NCBI RefSeq assembly: GCF_009811755.1
Contig: NZ_BLIV01000003.1
Location: forward strand, 1 to 64,000
Source of the DNA: Roseobacter cerasinus
Lineage (GTDB): Bacteria > Pseudomonadota > Alphaproteobacteria > Rhodobacterales > Rhodobacteraceae
Reading direction: 5' to 3'
Length of the DNA: 64,000 bases
Both the position numbers and the translations under genes were made by a program. Position 1 is the stretch's first letter, and each line of letters opens with the position of its first letter. The notes under the pieces were generated by a model. It saw only the letters and a program-made list of their open reading frames with translations, was not told where the DNA came from and made no database searches. Of this stretch, positions 1 to 7,799 are shown piece after piece.

Positions 1-62
1 CCAGCCTGGTGCTCTTTCAGAATGCCAATGATCTGTTCTTCGCTGAAACGGCTTCTCTTCAT
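1..62 (-). CDS. IS3-family transposase OrfA, N-terminal fragment (runs off window)
   Basis: The minus-strand ATG at 62 opens MKRSRFSEEQIIGILKEHQA, the very characteristic N-terminus of the small OrfA transposase subunit of IS3-family (IS407-like) elements, where a helix-turn-helix domain binds the element ends. OrfA is normally joined to the OrfB DDE integrase by programmed -1 frameshifting; OrfB lies outside the window. A purine-rich GAGGAGA stretch just upstream could be its ribosome site. Only 20 residues are visible. Confidence 0.85.
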   Translation of the reverse strand, partial: MKRSRFSEEQIIGILKEHQA

Positions 63-127
63 CGTCTGTCTCCTCAGTTGGAGAACAGGCTAACCAAAAT
101 TCGAGGACATTTCAGGGGAGCAGGTCA
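1..127 (-). mobile_element. IS3-family insertion sequence, one terminus (partial)
   Basis: Read on the minus strand the element begins at 127 with a terminus starting TGACCTGCTCCCCTG, followed by an A/T-mixed leader and then a transposase start codon at 62. A TGACC-type terminus with a run of C, placed about 65 nt before an OrfA start, is typical of IS3-family elements of the IS407 type. The rest of the element lies outside the window, so the other inverted repeat and any target duplication cannot be checked. The insertion abuts an open frame at 130 that appears to be cut by it. Confidence 0.75.
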
Positions 128-129
128 CG

Positions 130-441
130 TGGTTCAAGCGACTGGGCACTGAAATCAGTATTCGATCTCTCGATCATTCAAGTGCTTCACCTTGGTGTGG
201 CTTGGAGTTGCGGAGAGTAGGCCGCGATTCCGATGTCACAACGCCAAGCGACTGGGAAGGCCTTCTAAGCGCCGCAGACGAAGCTGCGGCAACGGAAATC
301 ATGCTCTTCGACGAAGTCGAGCGTGTGCTCATCGGGCGGCTGTCGCAGCGCCGCTATTGGAGTGAAACCCAGGCTCGTTTGTTGGCCCAACGCATAGTCT
401 GGTCTCATCCGGATTTCATGCGAGGAGTGGCACGGGCATGA
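130..441 (+). pseudogene. Open frame cut by the IS insertion; unknown protein, C-terminal part
   Basis: The frame is open with no stop from the IS terminus at 127 through to the stop at 441. It encodes about 103 residues of soluble, acidic, helix-rich sequence ending PDFMRGVARA. A TTG at 202 could serve as a start, but the frame continues upstream to the IS boundary, so this is more likely the 3' part of a disrupted gene. I recognise no family. Its last 37 nt overlap the 3' end of the convergent minus-strand gene at 405-812. Confidence 0.4.
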
Positions 442-812
442 GTCTGGGCGCAATTCGGCCGCGACCCGATCAGATAGCCGAACTCACACGTGGCTTGGAA
501 CTGCCTCTCCCGGGGATAGGCAAAGCCGATCAAGGCAAGAGCCATCAACACAGCCCGCAGTTCTTTCCCCGCTGGGGAAAACAGCCAACCAATAGCAAAG
601 CCAACGCCGGTTGCGCCAACCATCAGCGTCACGCGCGAGGCGGACATCCAGGCCTGATACTGGCCGTTGGAGTCGTAGTGATATGGGTTGAAGTCGAACA
701 ACCCCTGCGCCGCTGCACTGCCCGCTGTCATCACGACCACTGCAACCGCACCAATCCCGGCACCCCACATCCAGCGGGACCCATCCCGCCCATTCATCAC
801 ATCACGTCTCAC
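405..812 (-). CDS. Hypothetical membrane protein, two TM segments, pilin-like layout
   Basis: About 135 residues. I place the start at the GTG at 812 because AGAGGAG lies 8 nt upstream; an ATG at 797 is the alternative. The sequence has a hydrophobic N-terminal segment ending in AGSAAAQG, which could be a signal-peptidase site. A short polar stretch (FDFNPYHYDSNGQ) follows, then a second hydrophobic helix, a short charged turn (SPAGKELR) and a third hydrophobic stretch. A cleaved leader followed by two helices and a charged turn resembles TrbC/VirB2-type conjugative pilins, but sequence identity is not evident. The mobilisation genes nearby make a transfer-related origin reasonable; no other type IV secretion genes are present. 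Function unknown. Confidence 0.45.
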   Translation of the reverse strand: MRRDVMNGRDGSRWMWGAGIGAVAVVVMTAGSAAAQGLFDFNPYHYDSNGQYQAWMSASRVTLMVGATGVGFAIGWLFSPAGKELRAVLMALALIGFAYPRERQFQATCEFGYLIGSRPNCAQTHARATPRMKSG

Positions 813-1022
813 AAGCACATCTCCTCTGATTGAGTTCAACGTGCTCGTGTCATCGCCCATCCCACCCACAACCCGCGCGGGTGTTCAGAGGGTGATTACG
901 GGTGGAAATCGCAGATGGCTGGCTTTGGCGGCTTGGGCAAAGACCCGCCTAAATTGGTTCATCACCCTACAAGCCCTTGCTCTTACGTTGCTTTGCAAAG
1001 GGGCGGCTGTTAGCTGCTGATC

Positions 1023-1349
1023 ATGCTCCGGTTTTCCAATGCTCAGATAGAGGCGGCGCGTGTTGGGTCGTTACAAGCGCTATGGCAACATCGTGCAACT
1101 CGAGAGGGATTGTCGCAGAAGCGAAGCGCGGAACTTGAGAACGATATCGTCAATTGGATCATTCAACACAGTATTGAGCGGCCTGAAAATGTTGATTTTA
1201 TCATGATTGCCAGTGCACGAAGCGATGGTGCCTTCCTCGAAGCTGATCCGATCAAAGCGGCCATGGATCATGCACGCGGAGAATATGAGATCGTCATTTC
1301 AGCCATTCGCCGTGAAGCAGCCATGCAAATCCAAAGCGGGGCAGCATAG
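1023..1349 (+). CDS. Hypothetical 108-residue protein, first gene of a three-gene cassette
   Basis: A soluble, helix-rich protein opening MLRFSNAQIEAARVGSLQAL, with no signal peptide, no TM segment and no motif I recognise. Its stop codon TAG (1347-1349) shares one base with the GTG start of the next gene, so the two are translationally coupled. The 210-nt gap upstream separates it from the divergent minus-strand gene at 812 and must hold the cassette promoter; I could not pick convincing -35/-10 boxes. In a toxin/immunity or effector/chaperone cassette a small soluble first gene could be the adaptor or chaperone, but that is inference from position only. Confidence 0.5.
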   Translation: MLRFSNAQIEAARVGSLQALWQHRATREGLSQKRSAELENDIVNWIIQHSIERPENVDFIMIASARSDGAFLEADPIKAAMDHARGEYEIVISAIRREAAMQIQSGAA

Positions 1350-1768
1350 TGCCGGCAGTCGCTCTTCTCTTTACACCACCCGCTTGGGCCGCAATTGGAG
1401 CCGCCGCGAAATGGACAGCCGTCACCTTAGGCGTTGCTGGTACCGCTGCTGCAACAGGTTATGCCATCAACGAAATGTCGCGTGACGACGACGAGGCTCC
1501 ACCCACGACCGACACCCGAGCATGCGAGACATGCAATAACAACTGCCCACCGTGTCACCCGCCCGCTGGCACGCGGATGTTTAAGCGTCTAGATCGGGTA
1601 CCGCCATCTAAACCCCACCATCCTTGTCCGGGAGACCACGTGCACATCCTGGTACAAAACCAAGACCCGCGCACCTGCATTTGTAGATGGAATAGACCCA
1701 AAAGTCCTAACGATGTTATCTGCATCCCGCAGGGCGGTGACGCCCCTACTGATCTCTTCTTCCCATAA
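1349..1768 (+). CDS. Cys-rich protein with hydrophobic N-terminus, effector or toxin-tail-like
   Basis: 139 residues from a GTG that overlaps the previous stop. Residues 1-45 are hydrophobic, alanine/glycine-rich and could be a membrane anchor or leader (AIGAAAKWTAVTLGVAGTAA). After an acidic linker comes a compact Cys/Pro/His-rich domain with CETCNNNCPPCHPP and then PSKPHHPCPGDHVHILVQNQ, which ends in CICRW. This last pattern (PPSKPHHPCPGDHxH...NQ(D/N)P..C.C.W) reminds me of small domains at the C-termini of Rhs or PAAR-associated and other polymorphic secreted proteins. That resemblance is from memory and unverified. Tight coupling with both neighbours suggests the three products act together. 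Confidence 0.45.
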   Translation: MPAVALLFTPPAWAAIGAAAKWTAVTLGVAGTAAATGYAINEMSRDDDEAPPTTDTRACETCNNNCPPCHPPAGTRMFKRLDRVPPSKPHHPCPGDHVHILVQNQDPRTCICRWNRPKSPNDVICIPQGGDAPTDLFFP

Positions 1769-1771
1769 CCC

Positions 1772-2422
1772 ATGCCTAGTCTCTCGCATATCCCAGATCG
1801 TCCTATCGCCATCGACCTACGTATCGATCTGCCCAAAGCCGCGCAAATAAGAGCGGCATGGCCCCCTGACTACTCTATCTGGCCGGACGAACCATTTGGC
1901 GCATCCGCCGATCAACATGTATGGCCAAGCGTTTTCGTATATCCGGAACAGGCTTCGGCAGATCGCGTCACAATTGGACCTGGCGAAGCACCCTATTGGG
2001 ACGCTTTCAATGTCTGGGACGATGTGCGCGATATGGTTGGCCACATGCGTCCACTTCCGGTCGTGAGCAACGTCGTCGCTCTCGGCCTTGACCAGGATCC
2101 ATCTGTGCACCTGCAACAAGACCTCGCCTTGGCCGGTCTTGCGCAAAACGGTGTCAGTTCAGAGACCTTGGAGATGGAGGCGGTGCTGATGGGATACGAC
2201 ATCACAGATGGCGTTCTCGAATCCGCACTCTTCGCCCATGACGGGCCTAGTCTGGAATTTGATGTGCGCGATGTTCAACGGACGGTCTACGGCCTCATCG
2301 ACACTCTAGAGGCCGCGCGCACCTTGCGGCGACGCCTAGAGACATGCGGGCCGCCAAATGCGCCACTTCACTGCATTTCCGTTTGGGCACTTGGCGAACG
2401 ACCAGCGACACCACCCACCTAA
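1772..2422 (+). CDS. Hypothetical 216-residue soluble protein, third gene of the cassette
   Basis: Starts 3 nt after the preceding stop, so it is certainly co-transcribed with it. The protein is acidic, Trp/Pro-rich in its first half (AAWPPDYSIWPDEPFGASAD, YWDAFNVWDDV) and contains no leader or TM helix. No catalytic motif is evident. Acidic soluble proteins directly downstream of a toxin-like gene are often immunity proteins, and this is the most natural guess from context. The downstream gap 2423-2487 separates it from the convergent relaxase gene. Confidence 0.45.
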   Translation: MPSLSHIPDRPIAIDLRIDLPKAAQIRAAWPPDYSIWPDEPFGASADQHVWPSVFVYPEQASADRVTIGPGEAPYWDAFNVWDDVRDMVGHMRPLPVVSNVVALGLDQDPSVHLQQDLALAGLAQNGVSSETLEMEAVLMGYDITDGVLESALFAHDGPSLEFDVRDVQRTVYGLIDTLEAARTLRRRLETCGPPNAPLHCISVWALGERPATPPT

Positions 2423-2487
2423 TGTGAAACCAACGGACCTATTACCTGGGCGAACTGCTTTCACCGGAAAGGTACTAACCTCACCGA

Positions 2488-3765
2488 TCAAAGCTCAATC
2501 CAGGCGGGCGATTGCGCTATCTGGCTGTTTGACCGAGGCCAGAGATATTCGGCTTTGGGTCGTTTGAGGTAGGTTGCGATGGTTTTGGCGAGGTGCTGCC
2601 GTTCGATCTTGTGCCTATCCCGGATGGTACTGGCGCGGGTTTGAATCTCTTTGCGCTCTGTCATTTGCGTCAGGATCAGACGGTCGCGCTGTTCCTGATC
2701 GCGGTGGAGGCAGGTAAGTGCTTCGCGTTCATTGCGTTTGATGGCGGCGCTGTGCGTGCCGGTCAGACGGTCAAAGATACCGCGTAGACCTTTGTTCAAC
2801 CGATCCTGTCGGGCTCTGGTTTCTTCGACCCAGCGTTGGTGCTGCTTAGCTTTGAGATCATCGCGTTCTTTCCGTTGCGCCATCACCATCTGGGCACGTT
2901 CATTGACAAAGGGCAGCATGTCTTTGCGATGCTGGTCTTTGACTTGCGAGATGTAGTTTTTGACCTGATCCGTTTTGCGCGATTGCAGCCATGCACCGAC
3001 ATCGGCGGCGGGCTGTAAGTCGGGTGTGGTGCCAAGACGGGCTTTGATCTCTTTGGTTTTGATGCCCGTCCAACGCGCCAGAGCGTAGATATTGCCATTG
3101 ATATCGAGGGCAACAACACCGCGCCGATGCCCCTGGGCCAAATACAGGCCTTTGTCTGACAAAGCATGCTTGAGGGATTTCAGATCATCCGATTGCGCCC
3201 AGGCGTCTTGAAAGAGCTGTTTCATCTCTCTGGGATCAATACCAATCCGCTGCGCTTGCTGCCATTCGGCCAGGGTGAAGTTCAACGGGTTTTTCTGGCC
3301 ATAGGTCTTCAGGCCTTGGGGCAAGTCCCAGCCATGATCCAGGAACATCTCGCGGGATAGGTCTCTGAGTTTCAGCTTGAAGTGCGGAAGGTTGATTGCC
3401 GTCATGGTCTCGGCGTCAATGCGGGACCACACAACATGTGCATGCCGCCGCCCGTTCTTCTCGTGAATGACAATGGCGCGCGGTTGGTTGGACAGGCCCA
3501 TCGCATCCGCCACTCGATCAGCGGCGTCATGAAACTCTTGCTCTTCGACAAAGGCCTCTTCGGGGGGATTGAGACTGACTGAGAACATGAATTGCTTACA
3601 CTGCGTGGCGGTGGAGATGGCATAAGCTTCATCCAATGCCCCGTGAAGATCATCGGCCATAAAGCCATCAATCTGCGGCAGGGTGACATGATCATTGTCA
3701 CGGTCATTCATAAGATGATCCGCCAGTGCTTTTGCGCCCGACCGTTGGGAGGCGACGATGATCAT
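2488..3765 (-). CDS. Relaxase/mobilisation nuclease (MobA/VirD2-like)
   Basis: About 425 residues from an ATG at 3765 that overlaps the mobC stop as ATGA; an in-frame ATG 15 codons further upstream would lie inside mobC and is less likely. The N-terminal 200 residues form a relaxase domain: the metal-binding histidine motif is seen as HEKNGRRHAHVVWSRID near residue 130 (HxxxxxxHxH). The protein would nick the origin of transfer and stay bound to the 5' end of the transferred strand. The C-terminal half is a charged coiled coil rich in Arg, Lys and Gln. The gene forms an operon with mobC and the recombinase remnant. No coupling protein or mating-pair genes lie in the window, so at best this is a mobilisable, not self-transmissible, element. 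Confidence 0.85.
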   Translation of the reverse strand: MIIVASQRSGAKALADHLMNDRDNDHVTLPQIDGFMADDLHGALDEAYAISTATQCKQFMFSVSLNPPEEAFVEEQEFHDAADRVADAMGLSNQPRAIVIHEKNGRRHAHVVWSRIDAETMTAINLPHFKLKLRDLSREMFLDHGWDLPQGLKTYGQKNPLNFTLAEWQQAQRIGIDPREMKQLFQDAWAQSDDLKSLKHALSDKGLYLAQGHRRGVVALDINGNIYALARWTGIKTKEIKARLGTTPDLQPAADVGAWLQSRKTDQVKNYISQVKDQHRKDMLPFVNERAQMVMAQRKERDDLKAKQHQRWVEETRARQDRLNKGLRGIFDRLTGTHSAAIKRNEREALTCLHRDQEQRDRLILTQMTERKEIQTRASTIRDRHKIERQHLAKTIATYLKRPKAEYLWPRSNSQIAQSPAWIEL

Positions 3766-4187
3766 AACCCATCCCCGCGCAGAGCTTTGATCAGTGTGGC
3801 CCGCATCCACGCGACTTCCGCGACAGCGCGGTGCAGATCGGCTGCCAGTTCATCATCAACGACCAGCGTGCCTTGATTGAGATGCTTTGCGATCTGGTTG
3901 AGATTGCTGGCCGTGCGTGTTTCTCCCAAACGCGCTAGGACTTCGGCGAGAAGCTGTTGCTCCGCAACAGGTGGTTTCCGCCGCCTCCGATGTATGGGAA
4001 CTCCATCGGCGAAAACCACGGACTTGATGTACGACCCAAGCGCCATGCCACCGGCCTGATGCTCTAGCTGCGCCCGTTCCTCCGCAGATAGTCGCAACGA
4101 CAACGGTGCACGGCGTCTCTTACGAGTACCGTCGTCATTGCCGACAGCACCAGCCGATCCGTTGAATTCAGAACGCACCCCACTCAT
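3762..4187 (-). CDS. mobC: MobC-like relaxosome accessory protein
   Basis: 141 residues. The N-terminus after a basic stretch (RKRRRAPLSLRLSAEERAQLE) is a ribbon-helix-helix-type DNA-binding segment. The C-terminal half carries the MobC-family pattern NLNQIAKHLNQG near residue 100. MobC proteins bind at oriT and help the relaxase melt and nick DNA. The start overlaps the preceding open frame (ATGA) and the stop overlaps the relaxase start (ATGA), so all three are translationally coupled. An oriT would be expected close to this operon, but I could not identify one with confidence. Confidence 0.8.
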   Translation of the reverse strand: MSGVRSEFNGSAGAVGNDDGTRKRRRAPLSLRLSAEERAQLEHQAGGMALGSYIKSVVFADGVPIHRRRRKPPVAEQQLLAEVLARLGETRTASNLNQIAKHLNQGTLVVDDELAADLHRAVAEVAWMRATLIKALRGDGL

Positions 4188-4762
4188 GGTCGCGGCCCTC
4201 GCAACTCGTCAGCATGCGGCTCAAGCACATCATGCCAGCGTTCAAGCTCTTCAAAAATGTCGTCAAAAGAGGGATTTGCGGGGTCGGAAGAATCATTAAA
4301 CTGATACGAAATCGAGTTCGATGTTTGTCCTTCCGGGGGCGCCAGTTCACATTTTGATGTAAAGCTCTCCAAAAGCTCAAATATTACAGGCGGCTGCGCA
4401 GTTCGAAAACCGCTTTTCTGATCGTATGCGAGTGACCCACCAAAAGCCAGTTTCACCACCAGTCTCTTCATGGAGAATGACCCATTTTGGCATAGATTCC
4501 AGGGGTTTGCCAGAATCGCCTTCTGCGCTTCTAGCTCTTTGATGCGCTTTGCAAAGGCCGTGATGACAGCTGAGTTGTTGCTACCTATGATCTTATCCAG
4601 CGTCTTTCGCAGTTTGTTCGATGAACTGATCAAGGGCTGCTCTACGCGAGGCCCTGTCGCAGGCAAGGGTGGTCTGCCTGAATTCCGCGCCATCCAGAAG
4701 GCCTTGGATAAATCCAGCGACCGAAAATTGGCAGCTTTCTTAAAGCGGCAGGTCAGTCCCAA
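4184..4762 (-). pseudogene. Decayed large serine recombinase, C-terminal remnant
   Basis: The frame contains two blocks typical of the C-terminal half of large serine recombinases of alphaproteobacterial mobile elements. One is a coiled-coil block (SNNSAVITAFAKRIKELEAQ). The other is the end block (LANPWNLCQNG...KRLVVKLAFGGSLAYDQKSGFRT). The roughly 35 residues normally between them are missing, and there is no catalytic N-terminal resolvase domain upstream, only stops in all minus frames. Codons just upstream of the coiled coil look better in another frame, suggesting a frameshift. A 60-residue acidic tail unlike the family precedes the stop, which overlaps mobC as ATGA. The remnant points to an integrated mobilisable element that lost its integrase. 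Confidence 0.6.
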
Positions 4763-5234
4763 GCCTGTTTGAGCAGCGCCCTCAAAATTTCGGAGAGGTT
4801 TTGGCCGGGTTGTAATGCTTGCAGGATATCCTTAAAGTTGCTCTCGACATCTGCACGACGGATCGACTTGCGCCGATAATCGCAACCTCACGTTCAGCAG
4901 AAGTCGTAAGGATACTTTTGTCGTCCTCGCAAAGCTCGGATGTGTGCCATATGCCCGACCAGGATACGAGGGGCGTGGTCGTCGTAGTGCTCATTGTATT
5001 CTTGCACGAAGTTACATTCAGCTGAGGTCAAGCCAGTGTTTTTCTGCGCAGTAGATGCAGGAGCCGCCGACAGCATGTGTGACACAAAAAAACAACCAAC
5101 TTTGACAAGTACAAGTCTCCCGGTTCTCTTTCGCTTGACACTTGGCGCTCTGCCAGACCATGCCTTATGTCTTTCCCCGCAACGCGCAACCGGAAGTGGT
5201 CGTCTGGACCCAATGTGGCCACCTGCGCCTCAGC
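4763..5234. other. 472-nt stretch without a convincing gene; edge of the accessory region
   Basis: Several short frames are open here on both strands, but none has a ribosome site, recognisable motif or core-like codon use. Composition changes from mixed AT (for example a run of A near 5088-5095) to GC-rich at about 5150-5230. That shift marks the junction between accessory DNA and the conserved FDH-linked genes. I see no tRNA, no clear direct repeats and no terminator with a U-tract. Confidence 0.5.
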
Positions 5235-5729
5235 TCAATGCTGGTGCGGTTCCCCATCCAATGAGCCGTGCACGGCGAACTGTTCGAGTCCGGCCTCTTG
5301 CGGTTCGATCACGCGGTAACTTTCCTTCACACCCGCGTCGGTCAGCTCTCGGGTGACGGTGAGCAGCGTGTTGAAGTCTTGATCCTCGCAGAGTGCCACC
5401 ATCTGGGCGATCTCCTCTTCGGCAACACCATGGGCAGCCTCAAGTGAAGGTGCGCCGTAGATGTCGACGAAATGCTGCGCCAACCCTTGAGCCAGCGCTG
5501 CGCGCTCGTTTTCCTCGATCTGCGTTACAGCCACAAAGCTTGCGCGCCCGAAGGTCTCCAGCCCCATCCAGCCATTGGTGAAGGCCTGTTTGGCCTTGCC
5601 GACCAGATCGCCTTCCGACCAGTTGGAGAACTCGAACCCGCCCGAGATGCACCACTCGCCCGTACGCGCGGGGCTGTGGAAGACACGGGTGTCGCTGTCG
5701 TCGAAATGGATGGCGCGGGCAAGTTTCAT
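5235..5729 (-). CDS. Conserved protein of the FDH-linked operon (DUF6505-like)
   Basis: 164 residues, MKLARAIHFDDSDTRVFHSP, soluble, no leader. I associate this family (DUF6505) with Rhodobacterales operons that also carry the lipoate/biotin-ligase-like protein, the Mrp ATPase and DUF6494; assignment is from memory. The start overlaps the preceding stop as ATGA. It is the last gene of the four-gene minus-strand operon. A role in cofactor or Fe-S maturation of formate dehydrogenase is inferred only from neighbours. Confidence 0.65.
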   Translation of the reverse strand: MKLARAIHFDDSDTRVFHSPARTGEWCISGGFEFSNWSEGDLVGKAKQAFTNGWMGLETFGRASFVAVTQIEENERAALAQGLAQHFVDIYGAPSLEAAHGVAEEEIAQMVALCEDQDFNTLLTVTRELTDAGVKESYRVIEPQEAGLEQFAVHGSLDGEPHQH

Positions 5730-6430
5730 GCGGTGTCCTTGAGTAGCCGGGTTAGCGGTATGATCTGCGCTCCACCACTCTGCTGCAAGAGCAAACCGAA
5801 GTCCTCGTCGATACCCCGGAAGGTGCCCGTGGCGCCGTCCACAGAGATCGGATCACCGATACCATGGGCAAGACCGGTCCATTCGGTATGCAGCGGTTTC
5901 ACCCCGTCCTCGTCCCAGCGGTTGATCCACACCAGTGTGTGCCGCATCCAGGCTTCCAGTAGGTCAACCGGCTCCACCTCACCGCAGCCCTCCGCCGAGA
6001 GCGCCGTGATATCGGGCGTCGCCCCCGTCTCTTCTTCGCCGGACCAGAGCGACAGGGTCAGGCCCACGACCATCCAGTCGGGTACGGTGCCGGGGTCCTG
6101 CTGGGCGGCTGCGACTTCAAGCACGCCGCAGCGGGCCCCGTTCAGACGCAACTCACCGGCCCATTGCAGTTGCAAGGAGACTTCAGGCGGTGCGATGGCG
6201 CCAAAGGCGTTCTGGAACCCAACCCCGCAAAGCGGCAGCATGATCACCGCCTGTTCCAGCGGCACTTCCGGGGCAAAAACTACCGCCGCGCGCAAATGCT
6301 CGGGCGTGATGTCATAGGTCACAAGCCCCGCGTCGCAGCCCTTTTGCGCCTCGCCACAGGCCGCCGCGAATGGGTCGGCCCCAGCAGTTGCCAGCGCGGA
6401 GAAGAGGGGAGGGAGCTCGGCCGCCCTCAT
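5726..6430 (-). CDS. Biotin/lipoate-protein ligase-like protein
   Basis: 234 residues. The fold-level features of the biotin/lipoate ligase family are visible: an early hydrophobic strand block (VVFAPEVPLEQAVIMLPLCG), a central AFGAIAPPEVSLQLQWAGELRL stretch that resembles the PNDL(Y/L) lysine region, and a C-terminal small domain (GTFRGIDEDFGLLLQQ) like the BirA cap. The usual catalytic lysine of the KWPND motif is not evident (the position reads QWAGE), so enzymatic activity is uncertain. ATGA overlaps join it to the Mrp gene before it and the DUF6505-like gene after it. It may act on a cofactor or carrier used by the FDH system; this is inference. Confidence 0.65.
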   Translation of the reverse strand: MRAAELPPLFSALATAGADPFAAACGEAQKGCDAGLVTYDITPEHLRAAVVFAPEVPLEQAVIMLPLCGVGFQNAFGAIAPPEVSLQLQWAGELRLNGARCGVLEVAAAQQDPGTVPDWMVVGLTLSLWSGEEETGATPDITALSAEGCGEVEPVDLLEAWMRHTLVWINRWDEDGVKPLHTEWTGLAHGIGDPISVDGATGTFRGIDEDFGLLLQQSGGAQIIPLTRLLKDTA

Positions 6431-7494
6431 GCCTTGCCGTCAGCCACCAGCGCCCGGGCCACGCTGCGGAACGCCTGTGCCTGCGCGCTGTCGGGTTTGG
6501 AGACGACGATCGGCGCACCGCCGTCTGCTGCCATGCGGATGTCCAGATGCAGCGGGATTTCCGCCAGCAGTGGCACAGCCAGCTTCTCGGCCTCCTTCGC
6601 CACGCCGCCATGGCCGAACACATGCTCCTCATGCCCGCAGTTGGAGCAGATGTGTGTTGACATATTCTCGATCATGCCAAGGATCGGCGTGCCCAGCTGG
6701 TTGAACATGTCGATGCCCTTGCGTGCATCCAGCAGCGCCACATCCTGCGGGGTGGAGACCACCACGGCACCGTCGACCTGAAACTTTTGCGTGAGGGTCA
6801 TCTGAACGTCGCCGGTGCCCGGCGGCAGGTCGACGATCAGGACGTCCAATGCGCCCCATTGCACCTGATTCATCATCTGTTGCAGCGCCCCCATCAACAT
6901 CGGACCGCGCCAGACGGTTGCCTGGTCGTCGTTGGTCATCAGCCCGATGGACATCATCGTGACGCCAAAATTGCGCATCGGCAGGATGGTCTTGCCATCC
7001 GGTGAGGCGGGCCGGCCGGAGACCCCCAGCATACGCGGCTGCGACGGCCCGTAGACATCCGCGTCCAGTAGACCCACACGCCGCCCCTCCGCCGCCAGGG
7101 CGCAGGCGAGATTGGAGGAGATGGTGGATTTGCCCACGCCGCCCTTACCTGATGCAATGGCCAGAATGCGGTCGATTCCGGGGACTTTCTGCGGCCCGGA
7201 GGGGGCTGCGCGTTGCGGCTTGAGGTCCGGCGGCGCGGCGGGCGTGCTGTGCGCTGTCATCATCACCGACACCGTGCCCACATCCGCCAGCGTCTTGACC
7301 ACAGCCTCTGCGCTGGACTGTACGTCGGCGTATTGTCCGGCCTGCGAGGGCGAGACCTCGATCACGAAGCGCACATCGCCTGTGTCGCTGACCGTCAAAG
7401 CCTTGATCAGACCGGCGGATACAAGATCGGAGCCGGAGACCGGATCGCTCACGGTTTTCAGCGCGGCCAGCACGCTGTCTCTGGACAGTGTCAT
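6427..7494 (-). CDS. apbC: Mrp/NBP35/ApbC-family Fe-S carrier ATPase
   Basis: 355 residues. Residues 1-90 form the DUF59 (MIP18-like) domain. After a Pro/Ala linker the deviant P-loop reads IASGKGGVGKSTISSNLA at about residue 110, with a Walker B-like VLIVDLPPGTGD. The metal-binding motif CSNCGHEE with CxxC lies near residue 283. Such proteins bind a 4Fe-4S cluster on the CxxC of a dimer and deliver it to apo-enzymes. Here it sits in the FDH maturation neighbourhood with seven or more Fe-S clusters to fill. It directly follows the DUF6494 gene (TAAATG junction) and overlaps the next gene as ATGA. Confidence 0.92.
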   Translation of the reverse strand: MTLSRDSVLAALKTVSDPVSGSDLVSAGLIKALTVSDTGDVRFVIEVSPSQAGQYADVQSSAEAVVKTLADVGTVSVMMTAHSTPAAPPDLKPQRAAPSGPQKVPGIDRILAIASGKGGVGKSTISSNLACALAAEGRRVGLLDADVYGPSQPRMLGVSGRPASPDGKTILPMRNFGVTMMSIGLMTNDDQATVWRGPMLMGALQQMMNQVQWGALDVLIVDLPPGTGDVQMTLTQKFQVDGAVVVSTPQDVALLDARKGIDMFNQLGTPILGMIENMSTHICSNCGHEEHVFGHGGVAKEAEKLAVPLLAEIPLHLDIRMAADGGAPIVVSKPDSAQAQAFRSVARALVADGKA

Positions 7495-7701
7495 TTAGGC
7501 GGCGTCCTCGTCGCGGCCCGTGATCTGGCCGGTGACCTCATGCTCAAGCTCAAGCCCGTCGACAGTCAGCACAACCTTGGCGGTGAAGCTCTTGCCGCCG
7601 GTGTCGCCCGCCTGGCGCATCGCGTCTTCGATGGCCTGTTGCGAGGTCACGCCGACCTGTTTGAGGAATTTGCGCATGGACATGTTGAAATCGTCACTCA
7701 T
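7495..7701 (-). CDS. Small DUF6494-like protein
   Basis: 68 residues, MSDDFNMSMRKFLKQVGVTS, a short helical N-terminus followed by a beta-rich tail (KVVLTVDGLELEHEVTGQI). I recognise it as the small family (DUF6494) that precedes Mrp ATPases next to alphaproteobacterial FDH clusters. It is the first gene of the minus-strand operon; a GGAGC ribosome site lies just upstream of the ATG at 7701. The 98-nt gap to the divergent gene at 7800 carries both promoters. Confidence 0.7.
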   Translation of the reverse strand: MSDDFNMSMRKFLKQVGVTSQQAIEDAMRQAGDTGGKSFTAKVVLTVDGLELEHEVTGQITGRDEDAA

Positions 7702-7799
7702 GATCCGGCTCCTTTGGATGTTGATGTCTGAGAGAAACTTGACTGGTCTGATCGGGCCGCCCTAGGTTGCCCTACTTGCCGAAGGGGGAGGCTATATAG

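Noticed and set aside
438-833. Plus-strand frame opposite the two-TM gene
   Set aside because: It is Pro/His/Arg-rich low-complexity sequence, while the minus strand has a leader, TM helices and a ribosome site.
4994-5356. Plus-strand frame crossing the accessory/core boundary
   Set aside because: It overlaps the minus-strand conserved gene at 5235-5729 and has no motif; composition looks non-coding.
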